64,000 nt of DNA from NCBI RefSeq assembly GCF_026735165.1, contig NZ_JAPQES010000003.1, positions 124,001 to 188,000 on the forward strand. Direction: 5' to 3'. The notes beneath the pieces were generated by a model. It saw nothing but the letters and a program-made list of their open reading frames with translations. It was not told the origin of the DNA and did no database searches. Position numbers and translations under genes: made by a program. Of this stretch, positions 1 to 7,458 are shown in pieces. Position 1 is the first letter of the stretch; each line of letters begins with the position of its first letter. The DNA comes from Clostridium ganghwense. GTDB taxonomy: Bacteria; Bacillota; Clostridia; Clostridiales; Clostridiaceae.

Positions 1-1609
1 TTTTCAAAGTTTTCATTCCCATTGACCTATTTAAATCTCTGATTTTATCTACACTTTCCTCATCCTGTATTAAATCTCTGTGTTCCCTTGTTATTTCCAT
101 TATTTCATATATGCCTTTTCTACCATAATAACCAGTGTTGTTACAGTAAGTACACCCTTCACCTTTATACAACTTAAGTTCTTCGTTTTTATCAATACCC
201 AGCATCTTCTTTTCATAGGAACTTGCCTCATATTTTGCTTTGCATTTTGGGCAAATCTTTCTTACAAGCCTTTGAGATATAAGTCCTGAAACTGAAGATG
301 CAAGAAGATAAGACTCTATCCCCATATCCATTAGTCTAGCAATGGTTGAAGCTGTATCATTGGTATGAATTGTACTTAAAACTAAATGACCTGTTATAGC
401 AGCTCTTACTGATATTTGAGCTGTTTCAGCATCTCTAATTTCTCCTATCATAACTATATCTGGATCCTGTCTCAAAATAGCTCTCAATCCCGAAGCAAAT
501 GTCATTCCTGCTTTAGTATTTACATTTACCTGATTTACCCCATCTATAGTGTATTCAACTGGATTTTCTACTGTAACAATATTTCTCTCTCCACTATTCA
601 GTTCAGTAAGTAAGGTATATAAAGTTGTAGATTTTCCACTTCCTGTAGGACCTGTAGCTAAAATTATTCCATAAGGACTTTTTATAATTCTTTCTAGCTT
701 GTCCATATCTTCACAAGTCATACCCATGTCTTCCTTATTTATTAAAGATTCATTTTTCTTCAGAACCCTTATTACTATCTTTTCACCAAAAACTGTTGGA
801 AGAGATGATACTCTCAAATCAATCTGCTGTTCATCAATTTTTGTAATAATTCTACCATCCTGTGGAATTCTCTTTTCTGCTATATTAAGACTTGCTAATA
901 TTTTAATTCTAGTTACTAGTGAACCCATATTATCTTTTGATGTTCTTAAAACCTCTTGAAGTGCCCCATCAACTCTGTATCTTATTCTTATATAATTTTC
1001 AAAAGGCTCTATGTGTATATCACTTGCGTTAGCCTTAACTGCATTTTTTATCACTGAATCAATAAGCTTTACTACTGGTGCATTTTTTACATCTTCAAAT
1101 TCTTCTACATCTTGTTTTACTTCTAATTTTTCATGTGATTTACTCAGTTCTTCTGCAGCCTTTTCTACATATTCACTTGAATAATACTTATCTATAGCCT
1201 TTTCTATATTCAATTTAGTGTCTATTACTGTAATAACTTGTCTACCTGTAGCTATTTGAACATCATCAATAGCATACAAATTAAGCGGATCTGTCATAGC
1301 TACCTTTATATTGTTTCTTTCAAAAGCAAAAGCAATTAATCCATATTTCTTTGCTAAATTTTCTGGTACTGCTCTAACTGCATCTCTATCTAGCTTCATC
1401 ATATCTAAATGAACTCTACCTATACCCAACTGCAGCTTAAGAACTTCTATAATATCTTCTTCATTTAATATCTTGTCCTGAATAAGAAGTTCACCTAACT
1501 TAGCACCTGAAGATCCCTGCTTTGCTAGTACAGTTTTTAATTGTTCCTTCGTAATTTTACCTGCTTGAACCAATAAGTCTCCAAGTCTTTTTTTATTTAA
1601 AACATTCAT
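1..1609 (-). CDS. pilB: Type IV pilus assembly ATPase PilB (GspE family), 3' end outside window
   Basis: Hexameric cytoplasmic ATPase that powers type IV pilus extension. The minus strand is open from an ATG at 1609 to the window edge (536 codons), so the last part and the stop lie to the left. An N-terminal MshEN/GspE-N-type region (about residues 1-140) precedes the ATPase core with Walker A GPTGSGKST near residue 320, the Walker B-region motif MIGEIRD, and a tetracysteine zinc motif (CPKC then CTYC). AGGTGA sits 8 nt before the ATG; an in-frame GTG lies four codons upstream but lacks that spacing. No other pilus gene is in the window, so the rest of the cluster should lie to the left. The leader holds a c-di-GMP-II riboswitch, so expression is probably c-di-GMP dependent. 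A type II secretion GspE is the alternative. Confidence 0.93.
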   Translation of the reverse strand, partial: MNVLNKKRLGDLLVQAGKITKEQLKTVLAKQGSSGAKLGELLIQDKILNEEDIIEVLKLQLGIGRVHLDMMKLDRDAVRAVPENLAKKYGLIAFAFERNNIKVAMTDPLNLYAIDDVQIATGRQVITVIDTKLNIEKAIDKYYSSEYVEKAAEELSKSHEKLEVKQDVEEFEDVKNAPVVKLIDSVIKNAVKANASDIHIEPFENYIRIRYRVDGALQEVLRTSKDNMGSLVTRIKILASLNIAEKRIPQDGRIITKIDEQQIDLRVSSLPTVFGEKIVIRVLKKNESLINKEDMGMTCEDMDKLERIIKSPYGIILATGPTGSGKSTTLYTLLTELNSGERNIVTVENPVEYTIDGVNQVNVNTKAGMTFASGLRAILRQDPDIVMIGEIRDAETAQISVRAAITGHLVLSTIHTNDTASTIARLMDMGIESYLLASSVSGLISQRLVRKICPKCKAKYEASSYEKKMLGIDKNEELKLYKGEGCTYCNNTGYYGRKGIYEIMEITREHRDLIQDEESVDKIRDLNRSMGMKTLK

Positions 1610-1804
1610 CTTCTCATTCACCTACTATCTGTTGATATAATTCGACAAATAATGATACTATCCTTTATACTTTAATTATATAAGATTTTTTTGCTTTTTT
1701 CCAATGAAAATTTTACAAACTCACATTAATCTGATATAATACTAAGTTTGCATATTTTGCTATCGTTATTAAATCATATTTTTAAATAGATAATAAATTA
1801 AATA

Positions 1805-1838
1805 TAAAAAAACCGACCACTTCTTACGAAATAGTCGG
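1805..1838 (-). terminator. Riboswitch-controlled intrinsic terminator upstream of pilB
   Basis: On the minus strand CCGACTA (1838-1832) pairs with TGGTCGG (1819-1813, one G-T wobble) and is followed by a run of eight T. The 5' arm of this hairpin is the conserved CCGAC at the 3' end of the c-di-GMP-II aptamer. Aptamer and terminator therefore compete for the same bases, which predicts that ligand binding prevents termination (an ON switch). Confidence 0.85.
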
Positions 1839-1900
1839 TTGCACTACTAACTCCCTATATACCAAGTGCCCAAATACAGTATATAGTTCTTCGTTTCCCA
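1834..1900 (-). ncRNA. c-di-GMP-II riboswitch aptamer in the pilB leader
   Basis: Read on the minus strand, the segment matches the conserved parts of class II cyclic di-GMP riboswitches in order: GGGAAAC, TGGGCACTTG, GAGTTAGTAGTGCAACCGAC. The P2 helix CTATATAC/GTATATAG is a perfect 8-bp pair, and GCACT/AGTGC forms the pseudoknot helix. The P1 helix is not obvious by eye. The aptamer lies about 225 nt upstream of the pilB ATG with no gene between. Known c-di-GMP-II riboswitches in clostridia control pilus and surface genes, including a pilus operon in C. difficile, which fits this position. Confidence 0.9.
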
Positions 1901-1970
1901 TAGTATTGACTTTTGATATATATATATTCCATTTCTTTCAATAATTACCCATTTTATACCCTATTCATAC

Positions 1971-2000
1971 ATTATAATACATAATATTAGTAATAGTCAA
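1971..2000 (-). promoter_or_regulatory. Predicted sigma-A promoter of the riboswitch-pilB transcript
   Basis: Minus strand -35 TTGACT (2000-1995) and -10 TATAAT (1976-1971) with an 18-nt spacer. Transcription would start near 1963, about 60 nt before the aptamer. Confidence 0.6.
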
Positions 2001-2043
2001 TTTTTTTGTCAAAGTATTATATGTTTTGTATTTTTGCATTATC

Positions 2044-2703
2044 TTACTCCACTTCTTTTTTTAAGAACTTCTTCCAATCTATATATATTTGAAAAAGACT
2101 AACTACATCCTGTTCATTATATAAAAGTATTCTCTGCTTCTTTTCTTCTGGCATTCTATTCATATAATCAAAATCTTTCATAACCTTACAAAATGTCTTA
2201 GATAAATTAGAACCGCTTATGAGTTCCCCTTCTCTCTCTATATCAAATATCTTTTCCAGATTTTTCAGTCCAATATTGGCTCCCATTAACTTTTCATATT
2301 CCCTCTGTAAATCAATTTTTTTATAATAATCATCTATATTATAATCAACTTTATTTTTATCAAACAAATAATCTATTACTGTAAAATCATTATTGCCTGA
2401 AAAAGTTACTATATATCTTTTATTGTATTTTTCATACATTTCCTTAAAATAATTCTTTGCCATGTCTAAAATAGGAAGTGCATCTTTTTTACCTTCTATC
2501 ATATACTGTGTTACTTTTAGTTCATTATCATTACTATCATAATAACAACATCCAAAAACTCCTATGCATATTGGTTTTTTATAAAGATAATGTTCTAAAT
2601 CAAAGAATACTGCATCCTTAAATAAATCTTTCTTCCCATCAATTTCCAATATAAACTCTTGGGAAAAATTTTCTACTTTAATGTTATTTTCTCTTATAAT
2701 CAC
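2044..2703 (-). CDS. YprB-like RNase H-fold exonuclease-family protein
   Basis: A 219-aa protein of the ribonuclease H-like family typified by YprB (RNase_H_2, DEDD fold). Motif I appears as FFDLE near the N-terminus, a middle motif as SGNNDF, and motif III as YNEQD near the C-terminus, so the acidic catalytic positions look intact. The start is a GTG at 2703 with a weak GAGTG upstream. It is shorter than its paralogue at 5795-6592 and, like it, lacks a helicase domain. It stands alone between pilB and feoA. Substrate is unknown; nucleic acid hydrolysis is inferred from the fold. Confidence 0.75.
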   Translation of the reverse strand: MIIRENNIKVENFSQEFILEIDGKKDLFKDAVFFDLEHYLYKKPICIGVFGCCYYDSNDNELKVTQYMIEGKKDALPILDMAKNYFKEMYEKYNKRYIVTFSGNNDFTVIDYLFDKNKVDYNIDDYYKKIDLQREYEKLMGANIGLKNLEKIFDIEREGELISGSNLSKTFCKVMKDFDYMNRMPEEKKQRILLYNEQDVVSLFQIYIDWKKFLKKEVE

Positions 2704-2881
2704 CTTATCACTCTTTTCTAGTCTAAACTAAATAAATTATACCATAAAATATTATATATTTCTGTTTTTTCATTGTCTCATATTTTCCTAATTTTGCGAA
2801 CTATATTCACATTCTTCAAAAAACATCAAAAACCACCTTATATTCTCATAAAATTTCAAATGTAACACACTTATTTATATA

Positions 2882-2910
2882 TTGACAAAATGAGTATATG
2901 ATGATAATAT
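2882..2910 (+). promoter_or_regulatory. Predicted promoter of the feo operon
   Basis: TTGACA at 2882-2887 and TAATAT at 2905-2910 with a 17-nt spacer. Transcription should start just downstream, inside the Fur box. Confidence 0.6.
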
Positions 2911-2915
2911 TTAAT

Positions 2916-2930
2916 TGAGAATGATTTTCA
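2916..2930 (+). promoter_or_regulatory. Fur box
   Basis: TGAGAATGATTTTCA is a 7-1-7 inverted repeat with one mismatch, closely matching the Fur consensus. It sits between the predicted -10 and feoA, where bound Fur-Fe would block transcription when iron is sufficient. A Fur-family gene is present at 52888-53349, although its metal is not known. Confidence 0.8.
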
Positions 2931-2952
2931 TGATTATAGAGGGGGATATAAA

Positions 2953-3195
2953 ATGAGCATTAGCGATTTAAGACCTGGCGAAGAGGGATTTATAGATAGA
3001 ATTATTGGGAATGAAAAACTTTCAAAAAGATTATTAGCTTTGGGTTGTATAGAAGGTACTAAAGTAAGCGTAAAAACTTCTGCTCCTTTTGGTGATCCAA
3101 TTATTATAAAAGTAAGAGGATTTGACTTAGCAATAAGAAAAAAAGATGCTCAAAATATTAAAATAAAAACTAATTTACAAATGAAAACAGCATAA
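2953..3195 (+). CDS. feoA: Ferrous iron transport protein A
   Basis: An 80-aa SH3-fold FeoA domain protein, a small cytoplasmic partner of the FeoB iron transporter. The N-terminal SDLRPGEEGFI and the central LLALGCIEGT are typical of the family. AGAGGGGG stands before the ATG. It is the first gene of the operon, 18 nt before feoB, behind a promoter and Fur box, so it should be induced by iron limitation. Confidence 0.93.
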   Translation: MSISDLRPGEEGFIDRIIGNEKLSKRLLALGCIEGTKVSVKTSAPFGDPIIIKVRGFDLAIRKKDAQNIKIKTNLQMKTA

Positions 3196-3213
3196 TAAGG
3201 AGGCTTAATATAA

Positions 3214-4977
3214 ATGATTACCGCAGCATTAGTTGGAAATCCTAATGTAGGTAAAACCACTCTTTTCAACTCTTTAACAGGTTCTAACCAACGTGTAGGA
3301 AACTGGGCCGGAGTTACAGTTGACAGAAAAGAGGGTTACATAAAAGATTCTATTAAGATAGTTGACCTTCCTGGAATCTATGCAATGGATACCTACTCAA
3401 ATGAAGAAAAAGTAGCAAAACAATTTTTATTACAAGAGGATGTTGATGTAATAGTAAATATAGTGGATGCTTCTAATTTAGATAGAAATCTATATTTAAC
3501 TACTCAGCTGAAACAATTTAACAAACCTATAATACTTGTACTTAATATGATTGATGTAGCAGAAGCTAAGGGAATGTCAATAGACTTTGATGTTCTTTCT
3601 AAAAAATTAGGAGTTAATGTAGTTCCTATAATAGCTTCTAAAAATAATGGAATTGAAACTATAAAACAAAAACTATTCCAAAAAGAGTTTAACTTTTCAC
3701 TTCTTAATAAATATAAAGAACTGAATGAAAAAGAAACTTATAATTACATTGAAAATATTCTAAAAGACTGTATTGCCTATTCTATTGACAATAAAGTAAC
3801 TGCTACTGAAAAAATAGATAAAATAGTTTTAAATAAGTTTGCAGCTTATCCAATTTTCTTTGCTATTCTATTCTTAATATTCAAGTTTACATTTAATTGG
3901 GTGGGACAACCTTTAGCAGACCTTTTAGATGGAGCTTTAAATGAGAATTTAGTTCCACTATTACAAAATGTATTGTCCAGCAGCAGTCCTTGGTTTAAAT
4001 CTTTAATAATAGACGGAATAGTTGGCGGAGTTGGATCTGTTGTTGTATTTTTACCAGTTATTTTAGCATTATTCTTAGGAATTTCTTTCCTTGAAGATAG
4101 CGGATATATGGCTCGTGGAGCTTTTATTATGGACAAGATAATGAGAAAAATGGGGTTATCAGGTAAAGCTTTTATCCCATTAATAGTTGGTTTTGGTTGT
4201 TCTGTTCCTGGAATAATGTCAGCAAGAACCTTAGAAAGTGAAAAAGATAGAAAGTTAACTGCCTTACTTGTGCCTTTAATGTCTTGTAATGCCAGAATAC
4301 CTGTATATGCACTTTTCGCAGCTGCTTTCTTTAAAGGTAAACAAGATATAGTAGTTTTTTCACTTTATTTACTAGGGATATTGATGGCTTTCATAATAGG
4401 ACTATTATTTAAAAATACTATATTCAAAAAAGATGAGGAACCTTTTATTATAGAATTACCTGAATATAAATTACCTGAGGCTAAAAGCTTGCTACTTCAT
4501 ACTTGGGAAAAAGGAAAAGGGTTCTTAAAGAAAGCCGGTACACTTATATTTGCAGCTTCAGTTATAATTTGGTTACTACAAAACTTCAACTGGTCTGGAA
4601 TGACGAATATAAACAACAGTTTTCTTGCAAATATAGGAAACCTTGTTAGTCCTATCTTTAAACCTTTAGGCTTTGGTTCTTGGCAAAATGCTGTTGCTCT
4701 AATTACTGGACTTATGGCAAAAGAAGTTGTTGTTGGAACTCTAGGAGTTGTTTATAGTGGTGATTTATCTAGCGCTATAGCTTCTCATTTCACAACAATA
4801 TCAGCTTGCAGCTTCTTAGTTTTTGTTTTACTTTACACTCCTTGTGTATCAGTAATTGCTGCAATGAAAAAAGAATATGGAACTAAAATGGCAGTATTTT
4901 CTGTATTTTATCAATTAGTTTTAGCATGGTTAATGGCATTCTTGACCTATAATATAGGAACATTAATTTTTTCATAA
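3214..4977 (+). CDS. feoB: Ferrous iron transporter FeoB
   Basis: Inner-membrane Fe(II) transporter with an N-terminal G-protein domain. Visible G motifs are GNPNVGKTT (G1, about residue 8), DLPG (G3) and NMID (G4). The membrane part holds both Gate motifs: FGCSVPGIMSART with the following SCNARIPVY, and YTPCVSVIAAM near the C-terminus. At 587 aa it is shorter than many FeoB proteins (about 650-770 aa), with a compact region between the G domain and the membrane, but nothing essential appears to be missing. GGAGG precedes the ATG. It is followed by a small FeoB-associated gene and a strong terminator. Confidence 0.95.
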   Translation: MITAALVGNPNVGKTTLFNSLTGSNQRVGNWAGVTVDRKEGYIKDSIKIVDLPGIYAMDTYSNEEKVAKQFLLQEDVDVIVNIVDASNLDRNLYLTTQLKQFNKPIILVLNMIDVAEAKGMSIDFDVLSKKLGVNVVPIIASKNNGIETIKQKLFQKEFNFSLLNKYKELNEKETYNYIENILKDCIAYSIDNKVTATEKIDKIVLNKFAAYPIFFAILFLIFKFTFNWVGQPLADLLDGALNENLVPLLQNVLSSSSPWFKSLIIDGIVGGVGSVVVFLPVILALFLGISFLEDSGYMARGAFIMDKIMRKMGLSGKAFIPLIVGFGCSVPGIMSARTLESEKDRKLTALLVPLMSCNARIPVYALFAAAFFKGKQDIVVFSLYLLGILMAFIIGLLFKNTIFKKDEEPFIIELPEYKLPEAKSLLLHTWEKGKGFLKKAGTLIFAASVIIWLLQNFNWSGMTNINNSFLANIGNLVSPIFKPLGFGSWQNAVALITGLMAKEVVVGTLGVVYSGDLSSAIASHFTTISACSFLVFVLLYTPCVSVIAAMKKEYGTKMAVFSVFYQLVLAWLMAFLTYNIGTLIFS

Positions 4978-5029
4978 GTTAATAATTAATAATTATTAAT
5001 CCTTTATTACTCACAATGAGGTGATTTGA

Positions 5030-5167
5030 ATGGAAATGTTTATAACTATTCTACTTATTGCTCTTGCAATATTTATATTAGTTAAAAGCGCTAAGAAAAA
5101 AATATCTGGCGGATGTGATTGCGGAAGTTGCTCATCACATTGTCCAATGTATGATGAAAAAAAGTAA
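5030..5167 (+). CDS. FeoB-associated Cys-rich membrane protein
   Basis: A 45-aa protein beginning MEMFITILLIALAIF, a single membrane helix, followed by a lysine-rich stretch and the cluster CDCGSCSSHC. This is the layout of the FeoB-associated Cys-rich family found after feoB in Firmicutes. AATGAGGTGA lies about 5 nt before the ATG. It is 52 nt from feoB and before the operon terminator. The four cysteines and one histidine could bind iron, but its role is not established. Confidence 0.85.
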   Translation: MEMFITILLIALAIFILVKSAKKKISGGCDCGSCSSHCPMYDEKK

Positions 5168-5182
5168 ATATGGAATATCTAC

Positions 5183-5220
5183 AAGCCCCTTTAATATACA
5201 TATTAAAGGGGCTTAGTTTT
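5183..5220 (+). terminator. Terminator of the feo operon
   Basis: AAGCCCCTTTAATA (5183-5196) pairs with its complement at 5201-5214, followed by a T-rich tail. It lies between the feo operon and the convergent CBS gene. Confidence 0.9.
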
Positions 5221-5360
5221 ATTAAAATATGAGAAAGTAATTTCCAAATTATATCGAAGCAATTCTATCCATAATGATACCTATAATACCAACTGATATT
5301 GTTCCCTTCCTCATACCATGAATCGTCCTTAGCTTATCCTCCCAGCATCATTTAACTTTC

Positions 5361-5738
5361 TTACTTTAGTTTTATAAAATATTCAACTACTGCCTCTATA
5401 GAAACCATACCAACAACCTTATTTCCTTCTACAATTGGTATTGAAGCTATATCATTATTTATAAGCTTATTTGCTACTTCTATTACGTCGTCATCTTTAT
5501 TGGCAGTTATAACATCTTTTGTCATAATACTTTCTATAGGATAAGTATCATAATGTCCTTGTTCAATTAAAAATCTATAAATGTCTGCTTTTACAACAAC
5601 TCCTGCTAGATTTCCATCTTTATCTTCCACTGGTGCCCCATTTATATTATTTTTATTCATCACATCAAGAGCTCTTTTTATATTGTCGCCTATATCTATT
5701 GTTATAACTTGGGAGTGCATTATTTCCTTAACTTTCAT
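5361..5738 (-). CDS. Two-CBS-domain protein
   Basis: A 125-aa protein made of two CBS domains and nothing else: MKVKEIMHSQVITID opens the first, SIMTKDVITANKDD the second. Tandem CBS pairs (Bateman modules) bind adenine nucleotides or similar ligands and act as sensors. A strong AGGAGGGG lies about 6 nt before the ATG. It appears monocistronic and no partner can be named from the context. Similar stand-alone proteins are often annotated as stress or AcuB-like proteins. Confidence 0.9.
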   Translation of the reverse strand: MKVKEIMHSQVITIDIGDNIKRALDVMNKNNINGAPVEDKDGNLAGVVVKADIYRFLIEQGHYDTYPIESIMTKDVITANKDDDVIEVANKLINNDIASIPIVEGNKVVGMVSIEAVVEYFIKLK

Positions 5739-5794
5739 ACTCTACCCCTCCTAATCATAATTATATAATTAACAAAATAAATGTTAAATATTCT

Positions 5795-6592
5795 TTAGTA
5801 GCTATTGTTTATTATTTTTTTAAATTCACATTCATCTATTTTCCCTTTAAGTATGCAACTTATAATTCTTGAAGCTGCTTTCCTAGATATTCTTTCTATA
5901 TCCTCATCTATGGTAATTTTATTTTTTCGTAAAAGATAATTTAAATATTTCAGCTGTTTTTTTGTTATACAATCTTCTCTTTTTAAACTACTGTTACATT
6001 CTATATCATAGACAATTTGAAATATTGGAGGCAAGTTTAAAACATCTTCAAAATTATGAAGCATGATAATATCTCTAAGTTCAAAATCTTTATTATCTAA
6101 GAAATGAAAATAAAGTTCTACACAAATTCCTCCATCTATATTATCTTCTCTTTCTATTTCAAGAAATTTTTCTACACTTTTTAAATTGCATCTTTCTATG
6201 CCTAATTGTTTATAATAAGGTCTAATAATTCTATATAAATCTATATGCATCTTTGGCTCTATAAATTCTATATTATTAACTTTCATTTTTCTTTTAATAA
6301 AAGGTTCATCAAAAGCTTTTCCATTATAAGAACACCATACATTAAAATCTGTTATATCTTTTTTAAATACATTTAACACATCTTTTTCTTCTTCTAAACT
6401 TTCAGCAAAATATTGCCTTATAAAAAAAGTACTTTTGTCTACAAACCATCCTGCTGATATTAGAATTACACTGTTTTTTCCCTTATCAAAACCAGTTGTT
6501 TCTATATCAAAGAACATTATCTTTTTCATATCATAATGATTAAATATTTTTTTAGAAATTGTTACTTTTTCCATATGTTCTTTTATAAACAT
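5795..6592 (-). CDS. YprB-like RNase H-fold nuclease
   Basis: A 265-aa protein of the YprB/COG3359 family (RNase_H_2). Motif I FFDIETTGFD, the central SYNGKAFDEPF and motif III HNFEDVLNL are complete, consistent with a DEDD 3'-5' exonuclease fold. I chose the ATG at 6592 because GGAGG lies just before it; an upstream extension to 6682 has no ribosome site. About 60 extra residues follow the nuclease domain. It is a paralogue of 2044-2703, and neither carries the helicase domain found in some relatives. Biological substrate unknown. Confidence 0.82.
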   Translation of the reverse strand: MFIKEHMEKVTISKKIFNHYDMKKIMFFDIETTGFDKGKNSVILISAGWFVDKSTFFIRQYFAESLEEEKDVLNVFKKDITDFNVWCSYNGKAFDEPFIKRKMKVNNIEFIEPKMHIDLYRIIRPYYKQLGIERCNLKSVEKFLEIEREDNIDGGICVELYFHFLDNKDFELRDIIMLHNFEDVLNLPPIFQIVYDIECNSSLKREDCITKKQLKYLNYLLRKNKITIDEDIERISRKAASRIISCILKGKIDECEFKKIINNSY

Positions 6593-6712
6593 CTTTTTCC
6601 TCCAGTATAAAATATTCATGACGCTATCTCTATATAATATTATTTTAATACAAAACCTATTATATAACAAATTTACAAACAATTTCTTAAATATATTTTA
6701 CTTAATAAACGC

Positions 6713-6739
6713 AAAGAGTGCCAAAAATTGGCACTCTTT
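6713..6739. terminator. Hairpin terminator
   Basis: AAAGAGTGCCAA and TTGGCACTCTTT form a 12-bp perfect stem with a 3-nt loop. It lies just downstream (minus strand) of the pseudogene at 6749-7157 and could serve that remnant. Confidence 0.65.
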
Positions 6740-6748
6740 ATATTTATC

Positions 6749-7157
6749 TTATTTATTATTTTTCTTTGAATTTGATTCAAACTCTTCTTTCATTAATTCT
6801 TCAATACGATTATCAAGAGTTTTCTCATATTCTTTTTTGACTTGAGTCACTGTATCTGATATTTCTTCAACAGTAATTGATTTTTGTGTATTTAGTTCAC
6901 TAGTTACTTCTTTAATCTTATCTTTTTCTATATTGGATAAGTCATTTTTAGCTTTCTTTATTTGATCTGCTTTTTCTTTTTCGATTACATCTCTTGTTTC
7001 CTCGATCTTCTTTTAAAACTTCATTTCTAACATCCGTCTTTACTTTTTGTCTGTAAGATGCAAATATTGATTTTATCTTAGCTTGTATTGTACTTCCTGC
7101 TGCTAACGCAACCCCACCAACTGCAAATGATAATAGTATAATAATAATGTCCTTCGT
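6749..7157 (-). pseudogene. Frameshifted remnant of a membrane-anchored coiled-coil protein
   Basis: On the minus strand one frame encodes a membrane segment (IIIILLSFAVGGVALAAGS) and a basic stretch ending VRNEVLKE. The reading then continues in another frame (from about 7010) as a lysine/glutamate-rich coiled coil, KIEETRDVIEKEK onward, ending KKNNK and a stop at 6749. No start codon precedes the first part in frame, because a stop sits at 7158-7160. So both the start and the reading frame are lost. I cannot assign the family. Confidence 0.6.
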
Positions 7158-7240
7158 CTAAGAAATCAATGTGATTCTATTACCTATATCTGTTATTTAT
7201 TCTATGCTAACTAAGGTATGGAAAACATGGTATAAAGCTA

Positions 7241-7283
7241 AAAAACACTTCAAAGATTTTAAAAATCTTTGAAGTGTTTTTTT
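7241..7283. terminator. Bidirectional terminator-like palindrome
   Basis: AAAACACTTCAAAGATTTT is followed by its near-perfect complement, with T-runs in both directions. It is the best terminator candidate for argS, whose stop is at 7459 on the minus strand. Confidence 0.7.
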
Positions 7284-7311
7284 ATAGCGAGTGCCGTAGC
7301 TTCGCTATTCC

Positions 7312-7433
7312 CCTATGCTAAATGAGTGGTAATTTTAGCTTCATGAATGTAAGTCGTCGTCCCTTAACCCTTAAATACCTACCTATGCTAAACGAGTGAT
7401 AGTTTAAACTTCATGAACGTAAGTCGCCCTCCT
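7312..7433. repeat. Imperfect direct repeat, two copies of about 52 bp
   Basis: Copies at 7312-7363 and 7382-7433 share CCTATGCTAAAYGAGTGRTA, CTTCATGAAYGTAAGTCG and similar ends, with a 70-bp period. A short third fragment, TCTATGCTAA, is at 7201. The stretch 7284-7458 contains no gene; it also holds a small inverted repeat (ATAGCGA/TCGCTAT, 7284-7308). Confidence 0.65.
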
Positions 7434-7444
7434 TTACGGAGGGC
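7426..7444 (+). terminator. GC-rich hairpin with T-rich tail
   Basis: GCCCTCC tttac GGAGGGC (7426-7444), followed on the plus strand by AGTTGGTTTTTGG. No plus-strand gene precedes it, so it may be a leftover of the repeat element. On the minus strand it lies right after argS but lacks a T-run. Confidence 0.4.
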
Positions 7445-7458
7445 AGTTGGTTTTTGGT

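Noticed and set aside
80-959. Plus-strand open frames over the first kilobase
   Set aside because: They are antisense to pilB, whose minus-strand frame carries all PilB motifs, and they lack ribosome sites.
5249-5314. A minus-strand 21-codon frame starting MRKGTISVGIIGIIM
   Set aside because: It looks like a short hydrophobic peptide, but the ribosome site is weak and nothing supports expression; possibly a remnant.
7312-7433. Possible CRISPR repeats
   Set aside because: Only two diverged copies without regular spacers and no cas genes in the window.
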